From Ruegeria sp. THAF33 (GTDB taxonomy: Bacteria > Pseudomonadota > Alphaproteobacteria > Rhodobacterales > Rhodobacteraceae), in contig NZ_CP045384.1 in the NCBI RefSeq assembly GCF_009363615.1, forward strand, positions 2,850,501 through 2,914,500: 64,000 nucleotides of DNA. The letters are read 5' to 3'. Within the stretch, counting starts at the first letter, position 1, and the number at the start of each line of letters is the position of its first letter. A model generated the notes under the pieces. It was not told the origin of the DNA, searched no databases, and was given only the letters and a program-made list of their open reading frames with translations. Shown here one piece after another: positions 8,291 through 17,737 of this stretch. The position numbers and the translations under genes were made by a program.

Positions 8291-8629
8291 ATGGGGCTGA
8301 CCAGCAAGACAACCGGCGAAACTCAGATCATCACCGTTCATGCCGACCGGATCGATGCTGCAATGGCCATTCAGTTCAAGGAAGACATGCGCGCCAATAC
8401 CGAGGGCAGCGCTCATCGCGTTGTGCTGGATCTGTCCGATGTCGAGTTCATTGACTCCAGCGGTCTGGGTGCAATCGTTGCCTCAATGAAACAGCTGGGC
8501 AAGGACCGGAGGCTTGATCTGGCTGGATTGCAGCCAGTGGTCGAAAAGGTCTTCCGCCTGACACGCATGGATACGGTTTTCAGGCTTTTTGAAACACTGG
8601 ATGACGCGTTGTCAGAGACGGACGCCTGA
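8291..8629 (+). CDS. STAS-domain anti-sigma factor antagonist
   Basis: A 112-residue STAS protein of the SpoIIAA/RsbV type. The switch serine lies in VEFIDSSGLGAIVAS (DSSGLG at 55-60); in the family it is phosphorylated by a partner kinase, which breaks binding. The ATG at 8291 is preferred to one 18 codons earlier because of GGCAGGATC ahead and the typical family N-terminus. The cognate kinase-like gene follows 21 nt downstream. No sigma factor or PP2C phosphatase gene is in the window, so the output of this switch is unknown. Confidence 0.9.
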   Translation: MGLTSKTTGETQIITVHADRIDAAMAIQFKEDMRANTEGSAHRVVLDLSDVEFIDSSGLGAIVASMKQLGKDRRLDLAGLQPVVEKVFRLTRMDTVFRLFETLDDALSETDA

Positions 8630-8650
8630 CGGCAGCAGGGGATAGATGGC

Positions 8651-9100
8651 GTGGAGCCGATTGAAAACAAGACCTGTCTGGAATTGACCTTCCCTGCTAC
8701 GGAATCAGAGGCCAGTGAGGGCATTGCAAAGCTCAGCGTCGGTCTGGCGGAACGGGGATTGCCCCCGCATAAAGCCGGTGATGTGAAGATTGCTTTGGCT
8801 GAAGCCATCAACAACGTCGTGGAACACGCTTACAATGGCATCGCCGCGGCCAAGGTTCAGGTCACCTGCCGATTGGACAGGGATCTTCTGGACATCTTGA
8901 TCTCGGATACGGGGCGCCCGCTGCCTGGATACCGACTTCCGGATGGCACCCCTGCTCCGATTGGAACGGATCTGCAAGACCTCCCCGAAGGTGGGTTTGG
9001 CTGGTTCCTGATTCATCGCCTCACCAGTGATATCCGGTACGAGCGGCGCGGTGGATGCAACCGTCTGTCCCTGCGGTTTGACTTTGAACCCAACGGGTGA
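8651..9100 (+). CDS. RsbW-like anti-sigma factor / serine kinase (HATPase_c)
   Basis: A 149-residue GHKL ATPase domain protein. The N box is EAINNVVEHAY (51-61), the G1 box DTGRPLPG and the G2 region GGFGWFLIH. In partner-switching systems such proteins bind a sigma factor or another target and phosphorylate the STAS antagonist. The start is GTG; no in-frame ATG is nearby. It pairs with the STAS gene immediately upstream, forming a two-gene module. The target is not visible. Confidence 0.88.
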   Translation: MEPIENKTCLELTFPATESEASEGIAKLSVGLAERGLPPHKAGDVKIALAEAINNVVEHAYNGIAAAKVQVTCRLDRDLLDILISDTGRPLPGYRLPDGTPAPIGTDLQDLPEGGFGWFLIHRLTSDIRYERRGGCNRLSLRFDFEPNG

Positions 9101-9191
9101 TCGACCATAATTGGTCACAATAAGGTCATTTTCGAAACATTGTCGCGCCGCAAACAACCGCCATACAGTGACTCGTAGCTCAGATAGCTTC

Positions 9192-9238
9192 CCTCGGCGC
9201 CACATATCACAGCCCCCACCCAGTGAATGGCGCCGAGG
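9192..9238. promoter_or_regulatory. Large inverted repeat upstream of the ggt-like gene
   Basis: CCTCGGCGCCA at 9192-9202 and its exact complement TGGCGCCGAGG at 9228-9238 enclose a 25-nt loop. One bulged C allows further pairing on the outside. It lies 79 nt before the gamma-glutamyltransferase start in a 216-bp gap with no gene. It has no T-run, so it is more likely an operator or RNA structure than a terminator. Confidence 0.45.
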
Positions 9239-9316
9239 AACTTCCCATCCTGAAATCGCTGGACAATCGCTGATCAGTGAATAGCTTTCTCTTGTTCCAA
9301 CGAGAGAGAATTCGCC

Positions 9317-10894
9317 ATGCGTGATCTGCATAATCCCGGCCGATCCGAAGTTTTTGCCACGCAAGGCATGTGCGCAACGTCGCATCCGCTGGCGGCCAAA
9401 GTGGCCATCGATATCTTGGGCCAGGGCGGCAACGCGATGGATGCCGCGATTGCCGGGGCTGTTCTCCTGGGGATTTGCGAACCTCAGATGACCGGATTGG
9501 GCGGCGATTGCTTCGTTCTGTTCAATCGCGCCGGCGAAAGCAGGATACGCGCGCTCAACGGATCGGGTCGCGCACCGGCTGCCGCGCACTCCCAAGTGTT
9601 GCGGGATCAGGGCCTGTCATCCGTACCTTTGAATGGGCCGGATGCCGTGACCATTCCAGGAGCCGTCGATGCCTTCTGCCGCCTGGCCCAGACCGAGGGC
9701 CGCCTGGGGTTGGGCGCGATTTTGAAACCGGCGATTCATTATGCTGAAGCGGGTGTTCCGGTGGCTCCTCGGGTCGCTTTCGACTGGAAATCGGGTGCCG
9801 CAACACTTCAGGGCGCCGCCCGCGACCACTATCTGATCGGCGGGCAAGCCCCGTCGATCGGGCAGGTTTTCCGTGCGCCGGGACAGGCGGAGGTATTGCG
9901 CCAGATCGCAGCCCACGGGCGCGACGCGTTCTATTCAGGTGAAATCGCCGACGATATGATCACCGCGCTTTCGGAAAGGGGTGGTGTCCATTCCGCTGAG
10001 GATTTTCATCACACAAGATGTACTGAAACGCAGCCGATACATGGGGCCTACAAAGGTGTGGATTTGGTGGAACATCCGCCGAACGGCCAGGGCGCAACCG
10101 CGATTTTGCTGCTGAATATCCTCCAGCATTTTGACATGGCCTCGATGGATCCATTCGGAGCAGAGCGTATTCATATCGAAGCCGAGGCCACCAAACTGGC
10201 CTATGACGCTCGAAACCGGTTCATCGCGGATCCCGACCACATGGCAAGAGTGGAGCGCTTTCTGGATCCAGATATCGCTGCCAGACTGGCTGCTTTGATC
10301 GATCCCCAAAAGGCGATGCCTGCTGCGGCGCCTTTGACCGAAGCGGTTCACAAGGACACGGTTTACATCACCGTCGTCGACCGCGACCAAATGGCTGTTT
10401 CGCTGATCTATTCGATCTTTCACAGCTTTGGATCCGGTATCGCGTCGGAAAAATACGGCATATTGCTGCAAAACCGCGGGGCAGGATTCACATTGCAACC
10501 CGGCCACCCCAACGAACTGGGCGGCGGCAAACGCCCGATGCACACGATCATTCCGGGAATGTTGGCGCAGAACGGTCGGGTCACTATGCCGTTTGGTGTC
10601 ATGGGCGGTGCCTATCAGCCAACCGGACACGCGCGTTTCGTGTCAAATCTTACCGATTTCGGGCTTGGGTTGCAGGAAAGCATCGATGCGCCGCGCGCTT
10701 TCTTCGACGGATCGGTTCTGAAACTGGAACGTGGGTACAGCGAGGCAATCGCGAAACAATTGTCCGATATCGGCCACAATATTGAAGTGCCGGAAACACC
10801 ACTTGGCGGAGCGCAAGCGATCCGAATCCGAAACGACGGCGTTTTTGAAGGCGCCAGCGACCCACGCAAGGACGGCTGTGCGCTTGGATATTGA
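9317..10894 (+). CDS. Gamma-glutamyltransferase family protein
   Basis: A 525-residue Ntn-hydrolase of the GGT family, which cleaves gamma-glutamyl amides or related acylated substrates after self-processing. The expected processing site is HKDTVYITVVDRD, with T348 as the new N-terminal nucleophile of the small subunit. GGKRPMHTI and the downstream GAYQPTGH region follow. No signal peptide is evident at MRDLHNPGRSEV, so it may be cytoplasmic, unlike the periplasmic E. coli enzyme. Related family members include cephalosporin acylases, so the substrate is left open. Start supported by GAGAGA ahead. Confidence 0.88.
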   Translation: MRDLHNPGRSEVFATQGMCATSHPLAAKVAIDILGQGGNAMDAAIAGAVLLGICEPQMTGLGGDCFVLFNRAGESRIRALNGSGRAPAAAHSQVLRDQGLSSVPLNGPDAVTIPGAVDAFCRLAQTEGRLGLGAILKPAIHYAEAGVPVAPRVAFDWKSGAATLQGAARDHYLIGGQAPSIGQVFRAPGQAEVLRQIAAHGRDAFYSGEIADDMITALSERGGVHSAEDFHHTRCTETQPIHGAYKGVDLVEHPPNGQGATAILLLNILQHFDMASMDPFGAERIHIEAEATKLAYDARNRFIADPDHMARVERFLDPDIAARLAALIDPQKAMPAAAPLTEAVHKDTVYITVVDRDQMAVSLIYSIFHSFGSGIASEKYGILLQNRGAGFTLQPGHPNELGGGKRPMHTIIPGMLAQNGRVTMPFGVMGGAYQPTGHARFVSNLTDFGLGLQESIDAPRAFFDGSVLKLERGYSEAIAKQLSDIGHNIEVPETPLGGAQAIRIRNDGVFEGASDPRKDGCALGY

Positions 10895-10929
10895 TCTGCG
10901 GCAGACCTATGCCCGCCGGTTCGGCTCTG

Positions 10930-11256
10930 CTAGTTCAGGTGGAAATGCAGAGGGTATGCACCATCTTCGAACGGTCCGAACATATTGGGAATATCCGGGT
11001 GCTCGACCGGTTCGCCTGAATAGTCAGCAACCAGATTTTGTTCTGAAACATAAGCAACATAGAAGGATTGGTCGTTCTCGGCCAGCAGGTGGTAGAACGG
11101 TTGCTCTTTCCTTGGGCGGCTGTCTTCCGGAATTGCCTGATACCATTCTTCAGTATTCGAAAACTCGGGGTCCACGTCAAAAATCACCCCTCGAAAAGGG
11201 TGTTTCTTGTGACGAACCACCTGGCCCAAGCCGTATTTTGCACGTGTCTTTAGCAT
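10930..11256 (-). CDS. hspQ: Heat shock protein HspQ (YccV-like, hemimethylated-DNA-binding fold)
   Basis: A 108-residue protein of the HspQ/YccV family, known in E. coli as a heat-inducible adaptor that affects Lon and DnaA. The family pattern is clear: KYGLGQVVRHKKHPFRGVI, then YHLLAENDQSFYVAYVSEQNL and a conserved HPDIPNMFGPFEDGAY. ATG 11256 matches the family start; an in-frame start at 11310 would add 18 unrelated residues. It converges with the ggt-like gene and diverges from the AEC transporter gene. Confidence 0.88.
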   Translation of the reverse strand: MLKTRAKYGLGQVVRHKKHPFRGVIFDVDPEFSNTEEWYQAIPEDSRPRKEQPFYHLLAENDQSFYVAYVSEQNLVADYSGEPVEHPDIPNMFGPFEDGAYPLHFHLN

Positions 11257-11336
11257 TGTATCAGCCCCCAACGCTTTTTTTACCCGTTTCCGGGCGGAAA
11301 AGCCAATCATTGATGTGAAAATCAGGGAAACAGTCT

Positions 11337-12218
11337 GTGAACCTTATACTGACAGTGTTCGAAATCGTGGCGCCGGTTTTTCTATTGGCGGCTGTTGGTT
11401 TTACATGGGTTAAGCTGGGCTTTGAATACCGCCTGCAATTCGTTACCCGCTTTGCAACTATGCTGGCAATGCCCAGTCTGATCTTTGTTGCCCTGATGCA
11501 AACCGAGATCCCGGGCAATGATCTGTCACGCTTCACAATGGCGACACTGGTCGCAAATCTGCTGCTGGTGGTTGTGTTCTGGCTGATCGTTCGAGGGCTG
11601 AGACTGGACCCGCGAACATATCTGTCGCCTTTGATCTTCGGCAATACCGGAAATCTGGGCCTGCCGCTGTGTATCTTTGCCTTTGGTCAGATTGGTCTGG
11701 GATATGCTGTTGTCTTTCTGTCAGTTACCGCATTGTTTTCTTTCACTTACGGGATTTATCTGGTCGCCGGGAAAGGGGCGTGGGGACAGGTTGCGCGCCA
11801 ACCAATGGCCTGGGCGACGATCCTTGGCGCAGTGTTTTTGTGGCAAGGATGGCAGACGCCGACATTTCTGACCAACACGCTGGAGCTTTTGGGGCAAATG
11901 GCTGTTCCGCTGATGTTGGTCACGTTGGGTGTGGCAATCGCCCGCCTGACCTCGCACAGCTTGGGGCGGGCGCTGTGGCTGTCAGCGCTGAAACTGGCGG
12001 TGTGCTTTACGCTGGGATGGGGAATCGGACGATGGTTTGATTTGGATACGATCGCATTTGGCGTTCTGGTTCTTCAAATCTGTACGCCGGTTGCCGTAAC
12101 CTCTTACCTGTTGGCCGAACGGTTTGGGGCCGATTCCGACGCCGTCGCCGGCATGGTCATGGTGTCCACAGTGCTTTCCGTAGCGGCGTTACCGGCTGTT
12201 CTGGCTATCATTTTATAG
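11337..12218 (+). CDS. AEC (auxin efflux carrier) family transporter
   Basis: A 293-residue inner-membrane protein with about ten hydrophobic segments in the AEC/BART pattern, including the internal breaks GNTGNLGLPL and CTPVAVTSYLLAERFG expected in the two transport crossings. Members move organic acids, auxin or malate. The substrate is not predictable. The start is GTG. The region after it (12219-12279) holds a small AGCGC-N7-GCGCT inverted repeat but no clear terminator. Confidence 0.88.
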   Translation: MNLILTVFEIVAPVFLLAAVGFTWVKLGFEYRLQFVTRFATMLAMPSLIFVALMQTEIPGNDLSRFTMATLVANLLLVVVFWLIVRGLRLDPRTYLSPLIFGNTGNLGLPLCIFAFGQIGLGYAVVFLSVTALFSFTYGIYLVAGKGAWGQVARQPMAWATILGAVFLWQGWQTPTFLTNTLELLGQMAVPLMLVTLGVAIARLTSHSLGRALWLSALKLAVCFTLGWGIGRWFDLDTIAFGVLVLQICTPVAVTSYLLAERFGADSDAVAGMVMVSTVLSVAALPAVLAIIL

Positions 12219-12279
12219 CGATTGTGATTTCCTCAGCGCTCAATCTGCGCTAGAATACACAAAAAAAGGCACGAGGCAC

Positions 12280-12861
12280 ATGAGCAGAATTCTTTTCGTA
12301 CTCCTAGGGGTGCTGCTTCTGGCATCCTGTGGGGGCGGTTCCAAACAGCCGCCCAGCAGATTAAACGATGCGTGCAGTATTGCGCGTGAAAAACCCGACT
12401 ATATCAAAGCCTTCAAGAACACCGAGCGCAAATGGGGCGTACCGGTTCACGTTCAGATGGCGACCATCTATCAGGAAAGCCGCTATCGGCACGATGCGCG
12501 CACTCCGCATAGATACGTATTGGGCGTCATCCCGATGGGTCGTCAAAGCAGCGCTTACGGCTATGGTCAGGCACTGGACGGCACATGGGAACAGTACCAG
12601 CGTGAAACAGGAAAACGCCGGGCCAAGCGCGATCGCATCCGCGACGCCTCGGATTTTATCGGCTGGTACATGAACAAAAGCTACGAGCGAAACGGTATCC
12701 ACCCGGCAGATACGCGCAATCAATACCTGGCCTATCACGAAGGTCACACAGGGTACGCCCGTGGCAGCTACAACAGCAAATCCTGGTTGTTGAACGTTGC
12801 CAATGACGTAGACGCACGCGCACAACTATATCAGGCACAGTTGGCAAACTGCCGGTATTGA
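12280..12861 (+). CDS. Lytic-transglycosylase-like lipoprotein (SLT fold)
   Basis: A 193-residue exported lipoprotein. The N-terminus MSRILFVLLGVLLLASC ends in a lipobox with C17, so it is likely anchored in the outer membrane. The core matches SLT-type lysozyme-fold enzymes: the catalytic Glu in IYQESRYR, GYGQALDGTWEQYQ, and YLAYHEGHTGYARGSY. It is predicted to cut or bind peptidoglycan. GAGGCAC serves as ribosome site. A strong hairpin terminator follows at once. Confidence 0.85.
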   Translation: MSRILFVLLGVLLLASCGGGSKQPPSRLNDACSIAREKPDYIKAFKNTERKWGVPVHVQMATIYQESRYRHDARTPHRYVLGVIPMGRQSSAYGYGQALDGTWEQYQRETGKRRAKRDRIRDASDFIGWYMNKSYERNGIHPADTRNQYLAYHEGHTGYARGSYNSKSWLLNVANDVDARAQLYQAQLANCRY

Positions 12862-12869
12862 CACATACA

Positions 12870-12905
12870 AGCGGGTCAGCGATTGCCTGACCCGCTTCTC
12901 TTTTT
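12870..12905 (+). terminator. Rho-independent terminator, overlapping the end of lolA
   Basis: AGCGGGTCAG (12870-12879) pairs perfectly with CTGACCCGCT (12887-12896) across a 7-nt loop and is followed by TCTCTTTTT. It terminates the lipoprotein gene. The stop codon of lolA on the other strand (12876-12878) lies inside the left arm. Confidence 0.9.
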
Positions 12906-13472
12906 GTCCGAGAACAGCTTCTGATCAAGGCGACCGCCTTCATTCATGGCGCCCAGCAATACCGTTGTCTGGCTGCCCGCATTGTCGTGAATCACCCACT
13001 TGCGCAGCTCGACCGGATTGTCCGTGAACATCAGTTCGATCCGGCCCGCTTCGGGGTTCTTGGGATCCTGCGCGGTGACGACGGTGGCCGTGCCGTCAAA
13101 GCTGTGACCTACAACCATATTCGCCTGGCTCAGGTTCACGTTGCGCGCCAGCACGATGGACAGTGGTGTGCGCTTAAGCGGGTATTGCTCGGGCGGCTGG
13201 TTCGATTTCGGATCAAAGATCTGAACGCTTCCGGATCTTGCCAGCACCACGGCACTGTTGGGCGGGTCATATTCAAACCGCATCTTGCCGGGGCGCTGCA
13301 TCCACAGCTTGCCGGTGCTCAGCGAGCCATCGTCATTCACCTGGGTGAATGTCGTCTGAACCGTCTTCAACCCGTTCAGGTAATTGGAAATCTGAGAGAG
13401 CGGCAGCTTCTCCGCCGCCCATGCGGCGGGTGCGGCCAGTGTCAAAGCAAGGGCAAAAGCAATCTGTTTCAT
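12876..13472 (-). CDS. lolA: Outer-membrane lipoprotein carrier protein LolA
   Basis: A 198-residue periplasmic chaperone that carries lipoproteins from LolCDE to the outer membrane. The signal peptide is MKQIAFALALTLAAPAAWA with cleavage after AWA. The mature part has the LolA pattern: TFTQVNDDGSLSTGKLWMQR, then PGKMRFEYDPP with the conserved Arg in the hydrophobic cavity region. Length is usual. The last codons are shared with the opposing terminator hairpin. It follows ftsK by 39 nt on the same strand, a common arrangement in this group. Confidence 0.93.
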   Translation of the reverse strand: MKQIAFALALTLAAPAAWAAEKLPLSQISNYLNGLKTVQTTFTQVNDDGSLSTGKLWMQRPGKMRFEYDPPNSAVVLARSGSVQIFDPKSNQPPEQYPLKRTPLSIVLARNVNLSQANMVVGHSFDGTATVVTAQDPKNPEAGRIELMFTDNPVELRKWVIHDNAGSQTTVLLGAMNEGGRLDQKLFSDKKRSGSGNR

Positions 13473-13511
13473 GCCGTACAGATAGGTCTTTTGCCCTTGT
13501 TATTAAATATC

Positions 13512-16433
13512 CTATTGCTCGGGGACGAGGATTTCGCGTTTCCCGACATGATTTGCTGACGAAACAACACCTTCGTCTTCCATTTGCTCAACCAGCCGCG
13601 CAGCCTTGTTGTAGCCGATGGCAAGTTTTCGCTGAATATACGAGGTCGAGCATTTGCGATCCTTGATCACGATTGCCACCGCCTGATCGTACAACGCGTC
13701 CTCTCCGTTCGTATTGCCGCCTGTGTTCAGGCCCAAAACGGCATCGATATTGTCAGCCTTTTCCTCGGCCGGACCGTCGACGACACCGCCAATGTAGTCC
13801 GGCGGACCGAACTGTTTCAGGTGGTTGACAACTTCCTCGACCTCTTCATCCGAGACAAAGGGCCCGTGGCAGCGGGTAATCTTGGCACCGCCGGCCATGT
13901 AAAGCATGTCGCCCTGCCCCAGCAGCTGTTCGGCCCCCATTTCACCCAGAATCGTGCGGCTGTCGACTTTCGACGTCACCTGGAACGAAATCCGCGTTGG
14001 GAAGTTCGCCTTGATCGTACCAGTGATCACGTCAACCGAGGGGCGCTGTGTGGCCATGATCAGGTGAATGCCCGAGGCCCGCGCCATCTGCGCCAGACGC
14101 TGGATGCAGGCTTCGATTTCCTTTCCCGCCACCATCATCAGGTCGGCCATCTCATCGACGATGACAACGATATAGGGCATCGCTTCGGGCGCGAATTCTT
14201 CCGTCTCGAACGTTGGTTCACCGGTTTCATCGTCAAACCCGGTTTGCACCGTGCGGCTGAACATCTCGCCTTTGGCCAGCGCATCCTTCACCCGGCCGTT
14301 ATAGCCCGCGATGTTGCGGACGCCCATTTTGGACATCTTGCGATAGCGATCTTCCATCTCGCCCACGACCCATTTCAGGGCGACCACCGCTTTTTTCGGG
14401 TCGGTCACAACCGGTGAGAGCAGATGCGGGATGCCGTCATAGACCGACAGTTCCAGCATCTTCGGGTCGATCATGATCAGGCGGCATTCATCCGGCGTCA
14501 GCTTGTACAGCAGCGACAGGATCATGGTGTTGATCGCCACCGACTTACCGGAACCGGTTGTACCAGCAATCAGTAAGTGAGGCATCTTGGCGAGGTTTGC
14601 CACGACGGACTCGCCGCCGATATCCTTGCCCAAGGCCAACGGCAGTGCCTGGTTGCCATCGCCAAAATCGCGGCTGGCCAGGATTTCGCGCAGAACCACC
14701 ATTTCGCGGTTTTCGTTCGGCAGTTCGATGCCGATCACCGAACGGCCCGGAAGGGTCGAAACCCGCGCTGACAGTGCCGACATCGAACGCGCGATGTCAT
14801 CGGCCAGGCCGATCACGCGGCTTGCCTTCAGCCCCGGAGCGGGCTCCAGTTCGTACATGGTGACGACCGGGCCGGGGCGAACGCTGACGATCTCACCCTT
14901 CACGCCGTAATCATCCAGAACGTTTTCCAGCATCCGCGCGTTTTCTTCCAAGGCTTCATCGCTCAGATGGTGGCGCTGAATGCTGGCCGGATTCGACAAA
15001 AGGCCCAGAGGTGGCAGTTCGAAGTCCGAGTGCCGCTCTTCAAAGGATAATGCAGGCTGTGCCTCGGCCTGTGCGCGGCGAGACGGTTGCGGTGTGCGGC
15101 GTACCGGTTGCGCGACCACGGGCTTGCGCGGCTCGGCCACCGGGATTTTCATCGCCGGGCGTGGTTGCAAAACAGCTTCTTCGACATCCTCGAATACCTC
15201 GTCCTCCAGATCCGGCTCGGGTGCATAGTGGTTCCGCATGGGTTCGGGCGCATTTTCAAACGGCGTGGATTCTTGCCAGTCTGGCATGTCACCCGCTGTT
15301 ACGGGCGGCTCGGGCGGCAGTCCTGCTGCTGTCACCGGCGGTTCCATTGGCAGGCCATCCGGCTGGCTTGCGTTCAGGATCAGCGGGCCCGGGCGACGGC
15401 CACGGCCCTTGGTCAGCGGAAGGTTCGGGTCGGGTTCGGGTGTCAACTCACCGGTGGCCACTTTTCGATTGCGCACAGCGGCCGAGATTTTCGAACGGAT
15501 GCGATCTTCACCCGGCATTTCGTCGAAACCCGCGATTGGTTCCGGATCGACCAGCTCTGGCTCGGGCATGGGATCGGGGCGCCTGATGAGTGACGGCATG
15601 CGCGCCAACAGACCGGACTTGACCGGAGGTTCGGGACTTTCCAGTTCAGGTTCTTCAAAGATTGGATCGGCATAAGCCAGATCATCCTCGAACACGGCCT
15701 CGGCCGCTGCGGTTCGCGCAAGTTTGCGCTCTTCCCATTGCGCGCGACGATCTCGTGCCGCCTGCGCAGCCGAGGCTGCACCACGGCCCATCAGGGTCAT
15801 CAGCATGTCATATGCCATCACAAGCCCCAGCAAGAAGGCCCGGAAACCCCGCTTGACATCGGTTTTGGTGAAACCCAGCACAAAAATACCCAGCGCAATC
15901 ATCCCGACCGCCATGGCCAGCGACATCAGCTTCACCAGAAAATGTGACGAAATCGGCAACAGCGTCAACAACGCGCCCATGACCGTATCGCCGAACAAAC
16001 CGCCCAGACCATAACTGTGAGTCGCGCGCCAGTCTGCATCAGGAACGAGGGTTGCGGCATACACCGAGACGACGGCGATCCAGATCGGCGCAAAAATCAG
16101 ACGCGCAATGGCGCGATCTTCCCCGAAATGGCCCGCAAACCGAAAACCCCAACCGATCAGAACCAATGCGATGCCCCAGCTTCCCCAGCCGACGATCATG
16201 AACAAGGGTGCGGCGATCGAGGCCCCAATCCGCCCCATCCAATTTTGCACCGGCGCGTCGGTGGACACCATCCAGTTTGGATCATCGGGCGTGTAGGACC
16301 AGATCATCGCGGCCGCAGCCAAACCCAGCAGGATCAGGGCGATGCCGATCAACTCTTTGCTGCGTCGCTCAAGGGCTGCCTGCGTTGTGCTGTCCAGCAA
16401 TGGATCGCGGTTGCGCGCGTTATATGATGCCAT
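13512..16433 (-). CDS. ftsK: DNA translocase FtsK
   Basis: A 973-residue septal DNA pump that clears chromosome ends during division and activates XerCD at dif. Four to five membrane segments occupy the first 200 residues. A long proline/glutamate-rich linker follows (about 220-480), then the RecA-like motor with Walker [13 protein letters not shown] near residue 625 and Walker [13 protein letters not shown]. The C-terminal gamma winged-helix (about 905-970) contains [20 protein letters not shown], which reads KOPS sites. Start 16433 has GAGGGC ahead; a GTG six codons earlier overlaps the upstream stop. It follows the aminotransferase gene. Confidence 0.96.
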   Translation of the reverse strand: MASYNARNRDPLLDSTTQAALERRSKELIGIALILLGLAAAAMIWSYTPDDPNWMVSTDAPVQNWMGRIGASIAAPLFMIVGWGSWGIALVLIGWGFRFAGHFGEDRAIARLIFAPIWIAVVSVYAATLVPDADWRATHSYGLGGLFGDTVMGALLTLLPISSHFLVKLMSLAMAVGMIALGIFVLGFTKTDVKRGFRAFLLGLVMAYDMLMTLMGRGAASAAQAARDRRAQWEERKLARTAAAEAVFEDDLAYADPIFEEPELESPEPPVKSGLLARMPSLIRRPDPMPEPELVDPEPIAGFDEMPGEDRIRSKISAAVRNRKVATGELTPEPDPNLPLTKGRGRRPGPLILNASQPDGLPMEPPVTAAGLPPEPPVTAGDMPDWQESTPFENAPEPMRNHYAPEPDLEDEVFEDVEEAVLQPRPAMKIPVAEPRKPVVAQPVRRTPQPSRRAQAEAQPALSFEERHSDFELPPLGLLSNPASIQRHHLSDEALEENARMLENVLDDYGVKGEIVSVRPGPVVTMYELEPAPGLKASRVIGLADDIARSMSALSARVSTLPGRSVIGIELPNENREMVVLREILASRDFGDGNQALPLALGKDIGGESVVANLAKMPHLLIAGTTGSGKSVAINTMILSLLYKLTPDECRLIMIDPKMLELSVYDGIPHLLSPVVTDPKKAVVALKWVVGEMEDRYRKMSKMGVRNIAGYNGRVKDALAKGEMFSRTVQTGFDDETGEPTFETEEFAPEAMPYIVVIVDEMADLMMVAGKEIEACIQRLAQMARASGIHLIMATQRPSVDVITGTIKANFPTRISFQVTSKVDSRTILGEMGAEQLLGQGDMLYMAGGAKITRCHGPFVSDEEVEEVVNHLKQFGPPDYIGGVVDGPAEEKADNIDAVLGLNTGGNTNGEDALYDQAVAIVIKDRKCSTSYIQRKLAIGYNKAARLVEQMEDEGVVSSANHVGKREILVPEQ

Positions 16434-16447
16434 TTTGCCCTCGTACC

Positions 16448-17629
16448 TCACGAATAGATGCAGTCGCGGAGTGTGATCAGACCACGCTGCAACTCTGTTT
16501 TTGGGGCCACCAATGCAGCCCGGATAAATCCTTCGCCCGGGTTCTTTCCCGGATCGCCTTGTGAAAGATATGCGCCCGGCAGGACCCGGACACCGGTTTC
16601 CTTCCAGACTTTCAATGCGGTGTCTTCACCATTCTCGACCGGCAGCCACAGAAAGAAACCGGCCTCGGGCGCCATATAGCCTTGCACGCCTGCGAATACC
16701 TCATCCGCAATGGCGTACTTTTCCTGATACAGCGCGCGGTTTTCGCGAACGTGTTCCTCATCCGCCCAAACCTTTGCTGCGGCGGCTTGCAAGGGCAGAG
16801 GCAGAGGCGACCCGGCATAGGTGCGCAACTGCTTGACCTGTTTGATCGTCTTTGGACCACCGGCGATAAGCCCCGACCGCAAGCCAGCCAGATTCGAGCG
16901 TTTGGAGAGTGAGTTGAACAGCGTGATCCGTTCAGGATTAGCACCCAGTTCCTGTGCGACAGTCAGAATACCTGTCGGGGCTTCTTCACGGTAAATCTCG
17001 GAATAGCACTCATCCGCAAAAATACGGAAATCGTACTGCTCGGCCAGACGGATCAGGTCGGCCCAGTACTCGCGCGAGGCAACGGCCCCCTGCGGATTGG
17101 CGGGTGAACAGATATAGGCCACGGCGGTGCGGTTCAGCACGTCCGCAGGCAGGCCGGCATAGTCCGGCAGATGGCCCGTGGCAGCGGTGGCGGGCACAAA
17201 ATAAGGCTGCGCGCCGACCGACAGCGAGGCGACCATGTAGACCTGATAAAACGGGTTCGGGCACAGGATGATCGGCTGCTGACCGTTCTTCTGTTCCGGG
17301 CACAAAGCCATGGCTGCGTTGTATAGCCCCTCGCGCGTGCCGTTCAGCGCCATCACGTTGGCATCAGGGTCCATCTGAACCCCATATCGCCGCTTGATCC
17401 AATCCGTAGTCGCCGTGCGCAGGTCATCCGACCCTTCGTTCGGGGGATATCCCTGGAACCCGGCGGCGTTTTCCATGATGACATCCGTCACCCAAGCCGG
17501 AAAATCATGTGTCGGTGCACCAATGGTCATGTGAACGACATCACCGCCCGGCTGGTGGTGATCCAACAGGGCGCGCAGACGCGGGAATGCATAAGCCGGT
17601 AGGTTCGAAAACCGCTCGGGGAAAACCAT
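16448..17629 (-). CDS. Class I/II PLP-dependent aminotransferase (succinyldiaminopimelate-transaminase-like)
   Basis: A 393-residue fold-type I aminotransferase. The PLP lysine is in [16 protein letters not shown] and the Asn/Asp/Tyr contacts are in CSPANPQG and [14 protein letters not shown]-terminal FIRAALV supplies the substrate-carboxylate Arg. The sequence resembles DapC-type transaminases of the lysine/peptidoglycan route, which fits its position next to ftsK, but other branches of subgroup I cannot be excluded. GAGGCAG is the ribosome site. A hairpin lies in its leader near 17646-17664. Confidence 0.85.
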   Translation of the reverse strand: MVFPERFSNLPAYAFPRLRALLDHHQPGGDVVHMTIGAPTHDFPAWVTDVIMENAAGFQGYPPNEGSDDLRTATTDWIKRRYGVQMDPDANVMALNGTREGLYNAAMALCPEQKNGQQPIILCPNPFYQVYMVASLSVGAQPYFVPATAATGHLPDYAGLPADVLNRTAVAYICSPANPQGAVASREYWADLIRLAEQYDFRIFADECYSEIYREEAPTGILTVAQELGANPERITLFNSLSKRSNLAGLRSGLIAGGPKTIKQVKQLRTYAGSPLPLPLQAAAAKVWADEEHVRENRALYQEKYAIADEVFAGVQGYMAPEAGFFLWLPVENGEDTALKVWKETGVRVLPGAYLSQGDPGKNPGEGFIRAALVAPKTELQRGLITLRDCIYS

Positions 17630-17737
17630 GGTACTGCCTCAATATCGGGGTCATTGGCGCCCCGCTTTTTTGGCAGATTACAGTCCGTGTGCCTCTTCGT
17701 CCAGACAAAGAGGTTCCGAATCAGGGGATTGTGGCAT

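Noticed and set aside
17646..17671. CGGGG...CCCCG stem followed by six T on the plus strand, resembling a terminator
   Set aside because: No plus-strand gene ends there; it lies in the leader of the minus-strand aminotransferase gene and the stem is only 5 bp with a 9-nt loop.
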